A stretch of 64,000 nt of DNA from assembly GCA_949358305.1 (NCBI GenBank), contig OX442314.1, forward strand, positions 54,011,369-54,075,368, written 5' to 3'. This DNA is from Strigamia acuminata (lineage: Eukaryota > Arthropoda > Chilopoda > Geophilomorpha > Linotaeniidae). This document shows, piece by piece, positions 11,501 to 21,000 of this stretch. Positions within the stretch are counted from its first letter, which is position 1. Each line of letters opens with the position of its first letter. The notes beneath the pieces are model-generated. The model made no database searches and was not told where the DNA came from. It saw only the letters and a list, made by a program, of their open reading frames with translations. A program made the position numbers and the translations under genes.

Positions 11501-11660
11501 AAAAACACAACCATACAACGTTGTTGAACTTCGCCATTGGCATTTTGCGCAAATTAATTTCCTAACCTTAAAAGATGTCGAAATTATCGACAAGCATGTC
11601 GAAAACTATACTGCTAACACACTAGATATTTTCACTGCTTATTTTCTTTCTTTCAAATAA
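8541..11660 (+). CDS. pol: Gypsy pol 3' part: RNase H, proline-rich AT-hook linker, integrase
   Basis: A 1039-codon frame, open from just upstream of 8541. Residues 1-115 are RNase H (E-I-E-C-L-A-A-V-W-A-V, then S-D-H-R-S-L-K-W). Residues about 115-590 are a Pro/Ser/Thr-rich linker with AT-hook-like cores (K-R-G-R-P-R-K and P-K-G-R-P-R-K) and a repeated S-[SA]-G-I-P-S-H-I-L-P-P-R unit. Residues about 660-900 are integrase: H-x-H zinc binding, C-E-A-C, then Asp at 10731, Asp at 10908 and Glu at 11013 (59 and 35 residues apart, the D,D35E layout). A G-V-Y-I-I-H-K segment at the end resembles the GPY/F module. No stop interrupts this 3-kb frame although upstream pol is broken. Ordinary Gypsy elements have a short RNase H-integrase spacer. 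Confidence 0.88.
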   Translation: MGSALMQLNDAGERIPIAFASRALNSAEKNYNVTEIECLAAVWAVKRFRAYLEMMPFYLESDHRSLKWLFQQREPTGRLARWVLSLSEYKFTFLHCSGCKNRVADALSRAPVDPPEYDEEDDSPLVDEACYTAYFDDCNQWPALSIITELPKDINRRFKKMFKNKFIKSTLISAISPTKSRKGKRKSLIPRRITGTTTPSNAPTQIAQPTSTAATTPVAQPTQQTTPVTSPVISPNSPSVRVSVPLRTRRQHSLIPILTKKRGRPRKIMIIPVLSPRAKRAIATRTRARLRDPTLVPKISPKLPRYGANINKWKHPKLLKAQRVGKGKKTPKTPRLVVSPIPTLPPSPIPVPISIPTPVPLAPTLPTPPPRGPPRKSSGIPSHILPPRKKTIITPKSTPVSKIPTPPIPRPKGRPRKSAGIPSHILPPRPKPTPKSTSIQIPNFPTPSPTQSIPISPSPIPPTSPVSSPSTTTDTAPTMPPVFDPGPGPSGQQRPDGYTSEPDSDTSSSDTDSFSPIRDFPSPVEYPVPRGGMPRTPTRLRPRSERTFTESDRRLTEAEQQAELEHDPPIEHPPFEMLPDAAEIIAAQRQDPWSRELIFYLTAQMLPVDPVEAAQVQKGAQNFGMHKDMLCRFPPVHINEIRKRRQIYLPLELRERYFRAMHYPPVVGHMGREKTLHRLKTRVYWPKIREDVQTWIQVCEACQRAKPLNRLPYGKMIMSRARHLFSAIYIDYYGKKPCSVGGHCYAFVMVDSASRWLDVRLTEDSTIATSVAQIQKFTKRWGFPKIIISDNAPAFRSPEFRSQIQQLGAVNRYTAAYHPQGNIAERLNQSLKNCILAYIDDHDRWDVNIGYFVLAINSAYQISLKYSPFKLVTGQEARFPGDIDSDTDDGKPLPPSEAENLHEQMRTMRERAMNNLRESQIRHKKWFDLKRRAHDFRPGDWVTLRNRQPSSADRQFAAGLRQRTEGVYIIHKLVGPNTVILMDQNGRKTQPYNVVELRHWHFAQINFLTLKDVEIIDKHVENYTANTLDIFTAYFLSFK

Positions 11661-12386
11661 TTTTTTCCGATTATTTTCAAAAAAAAAAAAGAAAACAAAA
11701 AAAAAAAAAACCAAAGTAATCCGGTGTAATTTCATCGTAACTTTGAAGAAAAATTTCATTTATGTTTTTATGTTTCTTTATTTTTAAATATTTTATGTTT
11801 TATGTTATTCGTTTTACGTTTCTTATTTGTTCATTTCAAAATTGACTAAGTCCATTTCCAGTGAGGACAAGATTGCCCACTAGAGTGTGACACTTATAAT
11901 TGAATTTTCAAAACACCACATGTTTAGATTGTTTATTCGTCCAACTTATTATTTTAATTTAATTTTATGTGTCTATGCGTATCTAGATTTGCATATGCTA
12001 AACTTTTTCATTGAAGACAAATGTTGAATTTAATTATTCATTATAGAATTTTCATTTGTAACCTTTCGTTAACTTCCAATTCCCCACACTAGAGTTCGTC
12101 GTTCTATTGAAACAGTTACGACTATAATCTCAAACACCCACACTTTATACCCATGTGCTTTTATGACACGTGTGTGAGAAAGTTCTCGAAGCGTTTGACA
12201 TTTGTGCACTCTTTCTCTATGGATTAACATCATGTGTTGAATTTCGTGTGTTATGTTTTGTGCGCGTTCATTATTTGCGCAATTCTAATTGTAAGTAACG
12301 TTTGTCATATGTCTATTGTTTGAATTCGTTTATATAAACCAGATAATTGAAATCAATTAGGCACAACCTCAATCAGTTAAGACAAC
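11661..12386 (+). other. Spacer between pol and third gene region
   Basis: AT-rich, with an A-rich tract at 11680-11712. No coding frame. The distal end carries a possible promoter (see 12331). Confidence 0.5.
12331..12338 (+). promoter_or_regulatory. Possible TATA box upstream of third gene region
   Basis: TATATAAA lies 49 bases before the ATG at 12387. A TCAGTT sequence is at 12373-12378, 42 bases downstream, which is somewhat far for a TATA/Inr pair. It could drive a separate transcript; splicing from the 5' LTR is the alternative. Confidence 0.35.
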
Positions 12387-14000
12387 ATGGCTGACAAACA
12401 TGTGTGTCGGTGCAAGGAGGATTTCCCAGGCGAACCCTATCCGAAAAATTATGCCGAACCACCGCTTCACGCAGTCGGACCGCCCAAATTTCCATGCTGG
12501 CATCCGAACGATCCACGTGAACAGAGCTTTCCCAACTTCGAAATATGTCCGGTTTGTTCCGGATATGGGTATGAACTTGCTGCTTCAGGCGTGGCTAAGA
12601 CGTGCCGAGCGTGTGACGGACGGGGCGACCTGCGACGCGGATTTTATCGTGTGTGGATGCGCCAGATTTATGGCTGGTGCCTCTTTCGTCGTGTCCAAGA
12701 CAAGGTATACCTGATCGGCGTAGAGTTTCCACAATTTCGGCCACCAAACGGGACACCAGCAATGGTACAAAGATTCCGCGCCAGTCATTTTAAATATTGG
12801 CATCGACTCCAGCGCGAGGCGAGACAGGCGAGAATCGTGCCTAGGAATTGGATTTACCCGACAGCCGAATTGATGCGCGTTACCTTTGCGCAAGTGCCGA
12901 ATTTGCTCGCCGACGAAATCGCCGGTTTGGACCCGATGGACCAAGAGCAGCGGGAGGTGGATGAAGCACAACCAACGTTGCCCCAGTTCTTTCACAGCTT
13001 CCCAGGGAGTGATGCGAGTTTTCAAGAACAGATCAGCATTGCATTGGAGTCGCTAGGAGACCTTAACACGATCGACGACAACTCCAACACCGCACTGCCA
13101 TATTTCTACCAGCGTAAACCACCATGCTCGATGAATCGAAATCCAAATCGAGAGCAGCAACTAGCCATCAAGGTGCGCAACACTTTGGCATCCTCATCGT
13201 CTGCGCTTCCACATGATCCTACTCGAGACACGGAGACGGAACAATTCGTGCCCAGACCCTCGGCGGAGACAATTGCCAAAGCGGCCGAGAAAATGGCTAC
13301 GCTCACCGTAACCGACAAAGAGGATACCGAAAGTTTGTACTCCCATTCCACTGTGTCTAATGTTGAATTTTCAACTCCACCAACAGAGACGGCGCTTCGA
13401 CCAGTGCCCCAACTACAATTCATTTCAGAACCATCAGTGCTAGCGGACGATTCTGCGCAAGAAAAATTGCGCAATGAAAGCATGGACGACTCTCGACGTT
13501 CACTTGCTGCCGCTGGACCTGCAGAATTCGATGCGCAATCCACGATGAGTGTGACCCCGTCGATTCTGGACATCACGAACAAAATTTGCGGTAGTGTTCC
13601 CACCGCTAAAATCAGTGACGTCCGCAGACTTGAACGAAAGATGATTGACATCCGGGATATCGACATTCCATCTGTTAAGCCTGGTCCTTCTCGGTTACGT
13701 GATCCCCGCACTGTCGTCAACGAGCCACGTGGACCGCCACTGAGCGCTAGACTGACACCAGCAGTGAAAGCGCAATTATCAGCATCAACACCGAATTCAC
13801 CAATTCCTGATCATGAGACTGACAATTCAAATATTAATGAAAATTTATCTGCCGATCTTTTTCCAGCTTCACCGTCGCCGTTACCAGCGTCGACTGCCCC
13901 TGCTGCCTCGGCCGATGTGTTTTCACAAACCTACACGATTTCGCCAATCGCACCAGCGATTGAAGTTCCATCATGCCAACAGGTAAAACTTTACCAGTGA
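12387..14000 (+). CDS. Gypsy third gene region, first frame (537 aa, two CXXCXGXG motifs)
   Basis: ATG at 12387 is in good context (ACAACATGG). Residues 54-61 and 73-80 are C-P-V-C-S-G-Y-G and C-R-A-C-D-G-R-G, two CXXCXGXG units like those in the DnaJ cysteine-rich zinc-binding domain. There is no J domain. Cys 7, 9 and 37 may add a second metal site. A basic, Trp/Tyr-rich region follows to about 150, then a long Ser/Thr/Pro-rich disordered part. There is no signal peptide or membrane segment, so this is not an envelope gene despite its position between pol and the 3' LTR. The frame ends TGA 13998-14000, overlapping the next frame by 28 bases in the -1 register. Function unknown. Confidence 0.75.
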   Translation: MADKHVCRCKEDFPGEPYPKNYAEPPLHAVGPPKFPCWHPNDPREQSFPNFEICPVCSGYGYELAASGVAKTCRACDGRGDLRRGFYRVWMRQIYGWCLFRRVQDKVYLIGVEFPQFRPPNGTPAMVQRFRASHFKYWHRLQREARQARIVPRNWIYPTAELMRVTFAQVPNLLADEIAGLDPMDQEQREVDEAQPTLPQFFHSFPGSDASFQEQISIALESLGDLNTIDDNSNTALPYFYQRKPPCSMNRNPNREQQLAIKVRNTLASSSSALPHDPTRDTETEQFVPRPSAETIAKAAEKMATLTVTDKEDTESLYSHSTVSNVEFSTPPTETALRPVPQLQFISEPSVLADDSAQEKLRNESMDDSRRSLAAAGPAEFDAQSTMSVTPSILDITNKICGSVPTAKISDVRRLERKMIDIRDIDIPSVKPGPSRLRDPRTVVNEPRGPPLSARLTPAVKAQLSASTPNSPIPDHETDNSNINENLSADLFPASPSPLPASTAPAASADVFSQTYTISPIAPAIEVPSCQQVKLYQ

Positions 14001-15217
14001 CGCCGATTACTTATGCGCAATTTCCTGGGCGCAATGTAAATTCAACAACGTCGTCGGGCGTCAACTTTAATATGTCCACCACAACGGCTGCCACCGCAAA
14101 GATTCCAGTGACGTCGACTCTCGTTTCGGACTCATCACCTTACCGATCCCGACTCGACTGCGCAATTCCAAATATCGGACCTGGACTTTCATTTAAAAAA
14201 GTCGCTTCACGTTGCGAATTGGCGTATGACAACTATGGAGTCACCCAAAAACCAGTTAACTCGTTGGAAATCGTAGAAGAATTCTTGCGCAAATTCGAGG
14301 TCCAGATCTCCATCAAGGGACCCGGAGTTTCCCAAACTCGCTTCCAAATCCCCTGGAAGGCCTGGAACACACTTATCACCTTCATGATGGTAGAAGATTT
14401 TAGCGTCTACCAAGGAGACTTCCGCACAACCGAAAAAGAAATGATGGACAGACGGCCCTACATTGCGCGGCAAGTTGAAAAACGAATGTCCGAGTGTAGC
14501 ACGTACGACTCCGAAACCGCAATTGAGATCTTGATATGGACCCTTCATCGTGAGATCTCCGTCCACCTTTATAAAGTCCAGGACAACAGAGACTATAATA
14601 ATATGATGGAGGAGAAAAGACGCCGAGAACGAGATGCGGAGCACGAGTTGGAAAAAACCCGAGTTGCAGAAGCCCACCGCCAAGCAGCCGAACGCGAAGC
14701 TCGTGAACAAGTAGAAAAAGAGGAAGAAAAGAGACGGTCGAATGAATTGCGCCTTCAAGAATTGCGCAATCTGATGACAGATTCAGGATTTTATCCGATG
14801 ACAGCACCATCTATTCCACCGGCCCAAGGATCGCAAATTTGGGATGACACGCCACCTCGCATCACCCTGGAGCTGCTTCCTAGCCTTTTGCCTCCAGCTG
14901 CAGTTGAATGCAACTTCGCGAATGCCAATGGACCGTGTCTCCAATTTGGGATGTCTGCTGCGTCAGTTCGCCAACTTTTCCAATCCCTCGCATCTGCAGA
15001 CCTACGCATGAGCCCGGAAGAGGCTAAGCCACTCCTCAATTCGCTGTATCGCCGATACGGAGAACTCTTCTTGGACCATTGTAGGAATGAGATTAACCGG
15101 CAGGGTGCCACCAACTATCGAGACGCGATGAGAGTTGTGGTCAACGTGGCGTTAAACATGATAAAATCATTTCGAATGCCAACACCTTATCGAACCTTGT
15201 CAGGTAACTCTCAATAA
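13973..15217 (+). CDS. Gypsy third gene region, second frame (414 aa, coiled coil)
   Basis: This frame is -1 relative to the preceding one. ATG 13973 is possible, but fusion by frameshift or splicing is equally plausible because the two frames read like one disordered-to-folded protein. Residues about 60-200 look globular and mixed alpha/beta. About 205-265 is a charged coiled coil rich in E, R and K. The last 100 residues are helical. No zinc knuckle, signal peptide or membrane segment. I recognise no family. No slippery heptamer is evident in the 28-base overlap. Confidence 0.7.
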   Translation: MPTGKTLPVTPITYAQFPGRNVNSTTSSGVNFNMSTTTAATAKIPVTSTLVSDSSPYRSRLDCAIPNIGPGLSFKKVASRCELAYDNYGVTQKPVNSLEIVEEFLRKFEVQISIKGPGVSQTRFQIPWKAWNTLITFMMVEDFSVYQGDFRTTEKEMMDRRPYIARQVEKRMSECSTYDSETAIEILIWTLHREISVHLYKVQDNRDYNNMMEEKRRRERDAEHELEKTRVAEAHRQAAEREAREQVEKEEEKRRSNELRLQELRNLMTDSGFYPMTAPSIPPAQGSQIWDDTPPRITLELLPSLLPPAAVECNFANANGPCLQFGMSAASVRQLFQSLASADLRMSPEEAKPLLNSLYRRYGELFLDHCRNEINRQGATNYRDAMRVVVNVALNMIKSFRMPTPYRTLSGNSQ

Positions 15218-17109
15218 ACAATAACGATTTCATTAAATTAGATATTCTACGGGACAACAACATCGTCACTCGGAAGACCGTAGGACTACCCATTTTGCGC
15301 CACCATTCTCTTTGCGCAATTCAACTACAAAATCAACACCGAAAAGTGTATTTCATCACTTCTACTCGTTCAACGATGTGAGAATATTTCCTTATAGCGC
15401 CCGTGTAAAATTTCTCATCTGAGTTACGGAACTGGTTTTATTCTCATCCCTATATATGAGTTAGAAGTAAAATATATTTCATCTCAGCTATTCGTTCAGT
15501 GTCCCGAGAGCAACTCCTTATAGCGCCCGCCTAAAATTTCTCTACGGAGTTGCGGAACTGGTTTTGTTTCTCGCCACCATTATGGATGCGAGTGAAATAT
15601 TTCATCATACAAATTCATCTCACACGTCCCAGAGCATCAATTTCCTATAGCGCCCTCCTAAAATTTCTCTACGGAGTTGAGGAACTGATTTTGTGTTCTA
15701 GCCGTTGTGTTTATGTTTTTCATCATCATTTAGTGTTTAAATGTTCTTCAATAAGTGTAATATTCCACAGACTGCTGGAAACATTTAGTGCGCAAATTTA
15801 TCTGATCTTCATCACCGCTGGATAAGTGCTCCAAAAAGTGAAGTGTTTTCATTTAGTTATATTTTATTTTTGACGTTTTAGACCAGACTGTTAGCCGAAC
15901 AATTAGTGACTTTTAGTGTCTAAAGTGCCTTTATTCTTATTATTTCCCATTATTATAATTTCATTATATTGTGATATTTTTGAATTTAAATCCTGATTTA
16001 TTCCAGAAATTATTCTAATTTTTAAAATTCCTCAAATTGAGATGATCACGTTTAGTTTTAGTTTGTATCATTTGAATTACTGGAATAGGTCATGATAGTG
16101 ATAATTATTTGTGATCCTCATAACTGTGATATATTATTGTGATTTTTCAAATTTAGTATTTATTCAATTTTCATAATGTCTAATGTTTCTAACCGTGATA
16201 ATTTTTCCGTGGCAACCGGTCCGGTTGTGCATGAGGATGCCTTTATCCCCGTTTTTATTGTTTTCCTTTAATGATTCCAAATAGTGTCATGTTTATATTT
16301 TTTTGTTTATAGCGCCAACATTGCGCAATTTTCATGTTTTATGTTTATTTCTCCCATCATTCCCTACATACTTACCTGATGTTAAGTTTACATTGTGTAA
16401 TCGTATCCCTTACCTTGTTTCGTTTCGCGCATTCATTTGCGCCATTTTCCTAAAAACAAAGGGTATCCAATCCGAATAAAACCCCCTGTTCGTAAGATAA
16501 ATTCTCTTGTGACGTTCTTTATTTGTATTCTTTTTTTTTTCGTGTTTAAAATTTATTCGCGTAGAAATTTTATGACGTCGTGTTTAAAAAAAAGTAAAAA
16601 GTAAAAATCAAAAAAGTGAAAAGTAAAAGTAAAATATTTTTATTGTGATGAATTAAATTGAAAGTGTATAGCCTCGAGTCCGTCCTAACCTAAACAAATT
16701 TAGTCTACGTCTCCCTTGTGATAGTCGTGTGTTTAGTTCGTCCTGTCTTCGTCTATATAAAAATTGTTTAGCCTTTATTCGATGAGTTTTATGCAGTTTA
16801 TTTGAAAATGTTTAATTATTATACCTAACCTTACTGATTTATAATTTTCATTTACAAGTCGGTCGGTAGATTTATTTTCAAGCTTCCTGATGAGTTAATT
16901 TTTGTTATTATATTATCTGGTGACGATCCCGAATTCTTATAATCATCATATTTAGTCAAGATCCTATTTAATCCAGAATTTATATTTAATCAAGAGTATG
17001 TTAATCTAGACATTTATTTCGTATGTTAACCAAGATTGTATTTCTTATTGTATTGTTTTAAGTGAGTCTCTCTCTCTTTGCCTTTATTTCAACAACTATA
17101 ATAAAGGTT
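15218..17109 (+). other. 3' non-coding region of the Gypsy element
   Basis: 1.9 kb without a convincing frame. It holds the three 126-bp repeats near 15335-15700, another TATAGCGCC-like motif near 16307, and AT-rich DNA. Confidence 0.6.
15335..15700 (+). repeat. Three ~126-bp direct repeats in the Gypsy 3' region
   Basis: The core TATAGCGCCC followed by TAAAATTTCTC and GGAACTGRTTTT starts at 15393, 15519 and 15646 (spacing 126 and 127). The flanking part ATTTCATC...TTCGTTCA also recurs, so each unit is a diverged full repeat. It lies after the last ORF. Confidence 0.8.
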
Positions 17110-17123
17110 TAAGGGGAAAGGGA
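17110..17123 (+). promoter_or_regulatory. Polypurine tract of the Gypsy element
   Basis: AAGGGGAAAGGGA abuts the 3' LTR at 17124, the place and composition expected of the plus-strand primer. Confidence 0.85.
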
Positions 17124-17796
17124 TGTCACGGGCACGTCTACCCGCCTATTTTTAATTTAGAATAACCCAATCTTATTTCTTATAATATTTTCTTGTTTCT
17201 GACACTCGTAATGATTCATCTCGCTTACTCATCTTCATTTAATGAATGCGCAATCTGGATGATGCGCATATCATTATTCTTAACAATTGAACTCCTATTT
17301 TCACCTTTCCACCCCCTTCTCTAATTGATCTGACCAGTCACATGACTGAGTTTTCCTCTTTCCAATCATCCTAAGTTTAATCACTTCTTCTTATGCTCTC
17401 TAACGGATAACACCAATTTCCCTTAGTAACATTTAGATTTAGTCCACTATTATTTGCGCCTTCGACAAGCGCTCCCACATCTAACCCTATTGCGCTATTT
17501 TCCATGCTGCCATCTTTTATATTATCACTGCCCGATGATATCCCCTTTCCACCTTAGGTTAATATCACCGTGTTTCCATTCTTTTACGACTACAACACCC
17601 GCCGTAAGCAAGGAACTGTCCAATATAAATTATGTTAGTCAAACGCGAGTATTAGGTTTTCTGAGTTTCTGGATGTCCTCATTTGAAGGAAACAACGTTT
17701 AGGGAAATCTACGAACTTTGCCCATTACTATTGCGCGAATTAGTTTTTGCGCGATATTGTTAGGAATTAATTATACCAACAGAATTAATCGTGACA
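17124..17796 (+). repeat. Gypsy element 3' LTR (673 bp)
   Basis: Same length and ends as 3694-4366, with two substitutions seen by eye. It is followed by the TSD ACGT (17797-17800) and then by the remainder of the copia LTR. Confidence 0.93.
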
Positions 17797-17800
17797 ACGT

Positions 17801-17914
17801 TTTACTTTCAGGAATGGCGAACAACGAATGATCATGAAAACTTATAACATAACAACAAAGTTGCCGTAGCAACCAAACGACAATGCATGCGCAATATAAA
17901 TCACGTTTCCCACA
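17801..17914 (-). repeat. Copia left LTR, second part (114 bp)
   Basis: Continues the LTR interrupted at 3693 and ends CCCACA at 17914. The two parts total 163 bp, equal to the right LTR. Confidence 0.92.
17860..17873. promoter_or_regulatory. X-box-like palindrome in copia left LTR
   Basis: GTTGCCGTAGCAAC fits the RFX-factor X-box half-sites GTTGCC and RGYAAC separated by two bases. The same 14 bases occur in the right LTR (22459-22472). Binding is inferred. Confidence 0.45.
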
Positions 17915-17925
17915 AATCCCCCTAT
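17915..17925 (-). promoter_or_regulatory. Polypurine tract of the copia element
   Basis: On the minus strand AGGGGGATT abuts the 3' LTR, as expected for plus-strand priming. Confidence 0.75.
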
Positions 17926-18068
17926 AGATTGTGCGTGCATAAATACAAATTAATTGGAACTTTAACTTAATAACGACAATAAAGCTAAATACAAATTAAT
18001 TCGAATTTTAACTTAATAATTTTAACGACAATAAAAACTATTCTTCTTCTTTGCTTGAAATCTTTCAT

Positions 18069-21000
18069 CTACTTCTTCTCAGCCTCTCCAAGCTCTTTGA
18101 GTCCTACTGCTTCACGACTCGCGTTGATCTTCTCTGCTGGCACCGCCTTGGTGAGAAAGTCTGCTGCCAGAATTTCTGAAGGCATATGAATCAGATGGAT
18201 GTTTCCTAAGTAGACGTCCTCCCGCACAAACATCAAGTGGCGGTTGATGTGCTTGGTCCTCCCGTACTGGTTGGACCCACTTAGCACGTCCATTGCCGCC
18301 ATGCTGTCCGTGTAAATCGGGATACTTTGCGGGACAAATGTTCCCTGCCCCAGACCGTACAGGATGCTCCGCACCCACTTCAAACTCTTGAGAAGTTCAC
18401 GCATGGCCAAGACTTCACTCTCACAGGAGGATAATGCCACAAGGTTTTGTTTTTTTGTTTTCCAACAAATTGGAGCCTGGCCTAGCATGACCAGTACCCC
18501 CGAAAAGGATCTTGCCTTCCTTGTGGAACACCAGCTCGCATCCGTGTATCCAGCAACGCTTCCACCCTCGGATGGGAAGAACAATCGAAAATTCCTGGTT
18601 CGTTTGATGTAACTCAGGACGCGCTTGATTGCACGAAAATGAACTTCACGCGGATCGCGCGAATACATCGACAGTTTGCTGACCGCAAACGATATGTCCG
18701 GTCTCGTGACTATCATTAGGTGCATGATAGAGCCCAAAATCTTTTGGTAGATGCGCTGCTCGACCTCCTTAGACTCTTCAAAAACATCCAAATCTTGTCC
18801 TACCACCACGGGGGTGTAAGCTTTGCTGCGGTCATCCGGATCAAAAGTATCCAGTATTTCATCAATGTATTTTTGTTGGCCGATCCAGACACTTTCCGCC
18901 GTAATCTGGATCTGCATCCCGAGCAGATAGTGCACCTCCCCCAGTTCCACTATCTCAAAAACTTTCTTCAGCCCTGTCAACAGCCATTCGAGCGTCCGGT
19001 CGTCAGAGTAAGCGGCGAGAATGTCATCGACGTAAACTCCTAAAATAAGCATTCCGTCCTTTTCCACGTAGACGTAAACGCAAGCATCATCCGCAATTGG
19101 TGTTAAACCCAATTTTACAAGTTCGCTGTTTAGGCGCTTATTCCAGCATCGGCCGGATTGGCGTAATCCATACAGACTCCACTCCAATTTGCATACTGCA
19201 TCGTCCAATTCTGAAAAACCTTCGGGTTGGTCCATGTAAATTTCAACTTCTAAATCCCCGTAAAGATATGCTGTCTTTACGTCAAATTGTCTTGTCTTCA
19301 GTCCTAACGTGGCCACCAAAAATAATATAATACGTAAGAACTCCATCCGCACGACTGGCGAAAAAGTTTCCGTAAAGTCGATGCCCGGTCGTTGTGCATA
19401 ACCGACTGCTACTAAACGCACCTTGTATTTACTAATACTCTTGTCCGCGTTGAGTTTAATTCTAAAGATCCACTTGGATCTTATTGTCCTCATCCCTGCC
19501 CGGCGTTTTACCAGTTTCCACACTTGATTAACGTGCAAGGAATCAATCTCGCTTGTCATCGCATCGAGCCACTTGTCGCGATCAGGGCAATTAATGGCCT
19601 CGTCAAACGTCTCTGGCGTGAACAGCTCGCTTGTCTCTTCTCCAACGACATTTGCCGCCTCGTTTTGTTCTGCCAGGCGCTGCGAGCGCCGCACACCTGA
19701 AGCGAGCATTTGCTGCTCGCGTTCACGTTTTCCCTCTTCGTGTCGCTGCGTCATCGCTTCAGCTGTGGCTCCCTTCGGTCGTCCAACTATACGTGCTGGC
19801 TCGTCACAAGTCGGTAATTGTTGATCATCCGGTTGGTCATCCGGTTGGTCATCCGTAACGTCCTGCTGTTGATCGATAGGATCCTCAATAATTGTGTCTA
19901 TCGGCGGGCCGTTCCCCTCGTCAATTTCGTAAGAATTTCCTGTTTTCTGCCGGTTTGTGTCGAGTAGTTTGGCTCCGCGAACTCCCTCGTCAAAAACAAC
20001 CGATCTCCCTTCAATCACGTCGTTAATTTCGGGAATGAAAATTCGATACGCTTTGCGCACAGCCGAGTACCCGACAAAAATGCCTTCTCGTGCCTTACTG
20101 TCGAGTTTCCTTCGCTGCTCGTTTGGCACGTGCAGCCACGCAACGCAACCAAAAGTACGAAGAAAACCGACGGATGGCTTCCGTCCCGTCCAAATCTCCT
20201 CCGCAAAGACTTTACCATTTGGTTTGGTCAACGTGCGATTTTTAATAAAAACCACCGTTGCCAGCGCTTCCGCCCAGAAACGTAACGGCATTTTTGAGTC
20301 TATTAACATCGTTCTAGCTGCTTCAACCAGCGTTCGGTTTGAGCGCTCAGCAATTCCGTTGCTGGCTGCGCTGTATGGAACCGTGAGCTCGTGCATTATC
20401 CCATTTTCTTCGCAAAAAACACGAAAATCCCCACTTGTAAATTCTCCTCCGTTGTCCGTTCGCAATTTGCAAAGTGCCTTTCCCGTTTGTTTTTCAACCA
20501 AAGCTTTGAAAATCTTGAAATAGCCCAATGCTTCTGACTTTTCCCTCAAAAAATAAATAAACCTTTTTCTTGAGAAGTCATCCGTCAGGACCATCGCATA
20601 TCTTGAGCCCGATAGGGACGGCGCTTGGAAAGGTCCCACCAAATCCGCATGGACCAAATCCAGAACTTTTTGAGATTGCTTCCCTTTGATGCGCTTAAAA
20701 GGTGCCTTGGACATTTTTCCGCAGACGCAAGACGCACATTTCGGTAACTGCTCGTGCTTATATTTTATGCCATAAACGATCTCACCATTGTGCATTTCGT
20801 CAAGCGTTTTCTTGTTAACGTGACCCAGTCGCCCGTGCCATAGTTCCTTCTCCGTCAGGACTACGTTCTCACGCGCTGACATCGCATTTTCCTCTTCGCA
20901 CGTTTCCAAGAAAAACATGTCTCCGTGCTTGTTACCTTGCGCGATGAGTCCCCCAGTTGGGTCAAAAATGTCCACCTTCTGCTCACCGAAGAGCACCTTG

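Larger units (their letters stand above)
3694..17796 (+). mobile_element. 14.1-kb Ty3/Gypsy-type LTR retrotransposon with extra 3' genes
   Basis: The ends are TGTCACG and CGTGACA (7-bp perfect inverted ends). The flanks carry ACGT at 3690-3693 and 17797-17800, and both LTRs are 673 bp. Order: LTR, primer site, gag, protease, damaged RT, RNase H, long proline-rich linker, integrase, 0.7-kb spacer, third gene region in two frames, 1.9 kb of non-coding DNA with three 126-bp repeats, polypurine tract, LTR. The RNase H-before-integrase order is that of Gypsy, not copia. At 14.1 kb it is about twice the length of an ordinary Gypsy element. pol is broken in several places, yet I count only about two differences between the LTRs, so the damaged copy moved recently, presumably with proteins from a relative. 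Confidence 0.93.
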
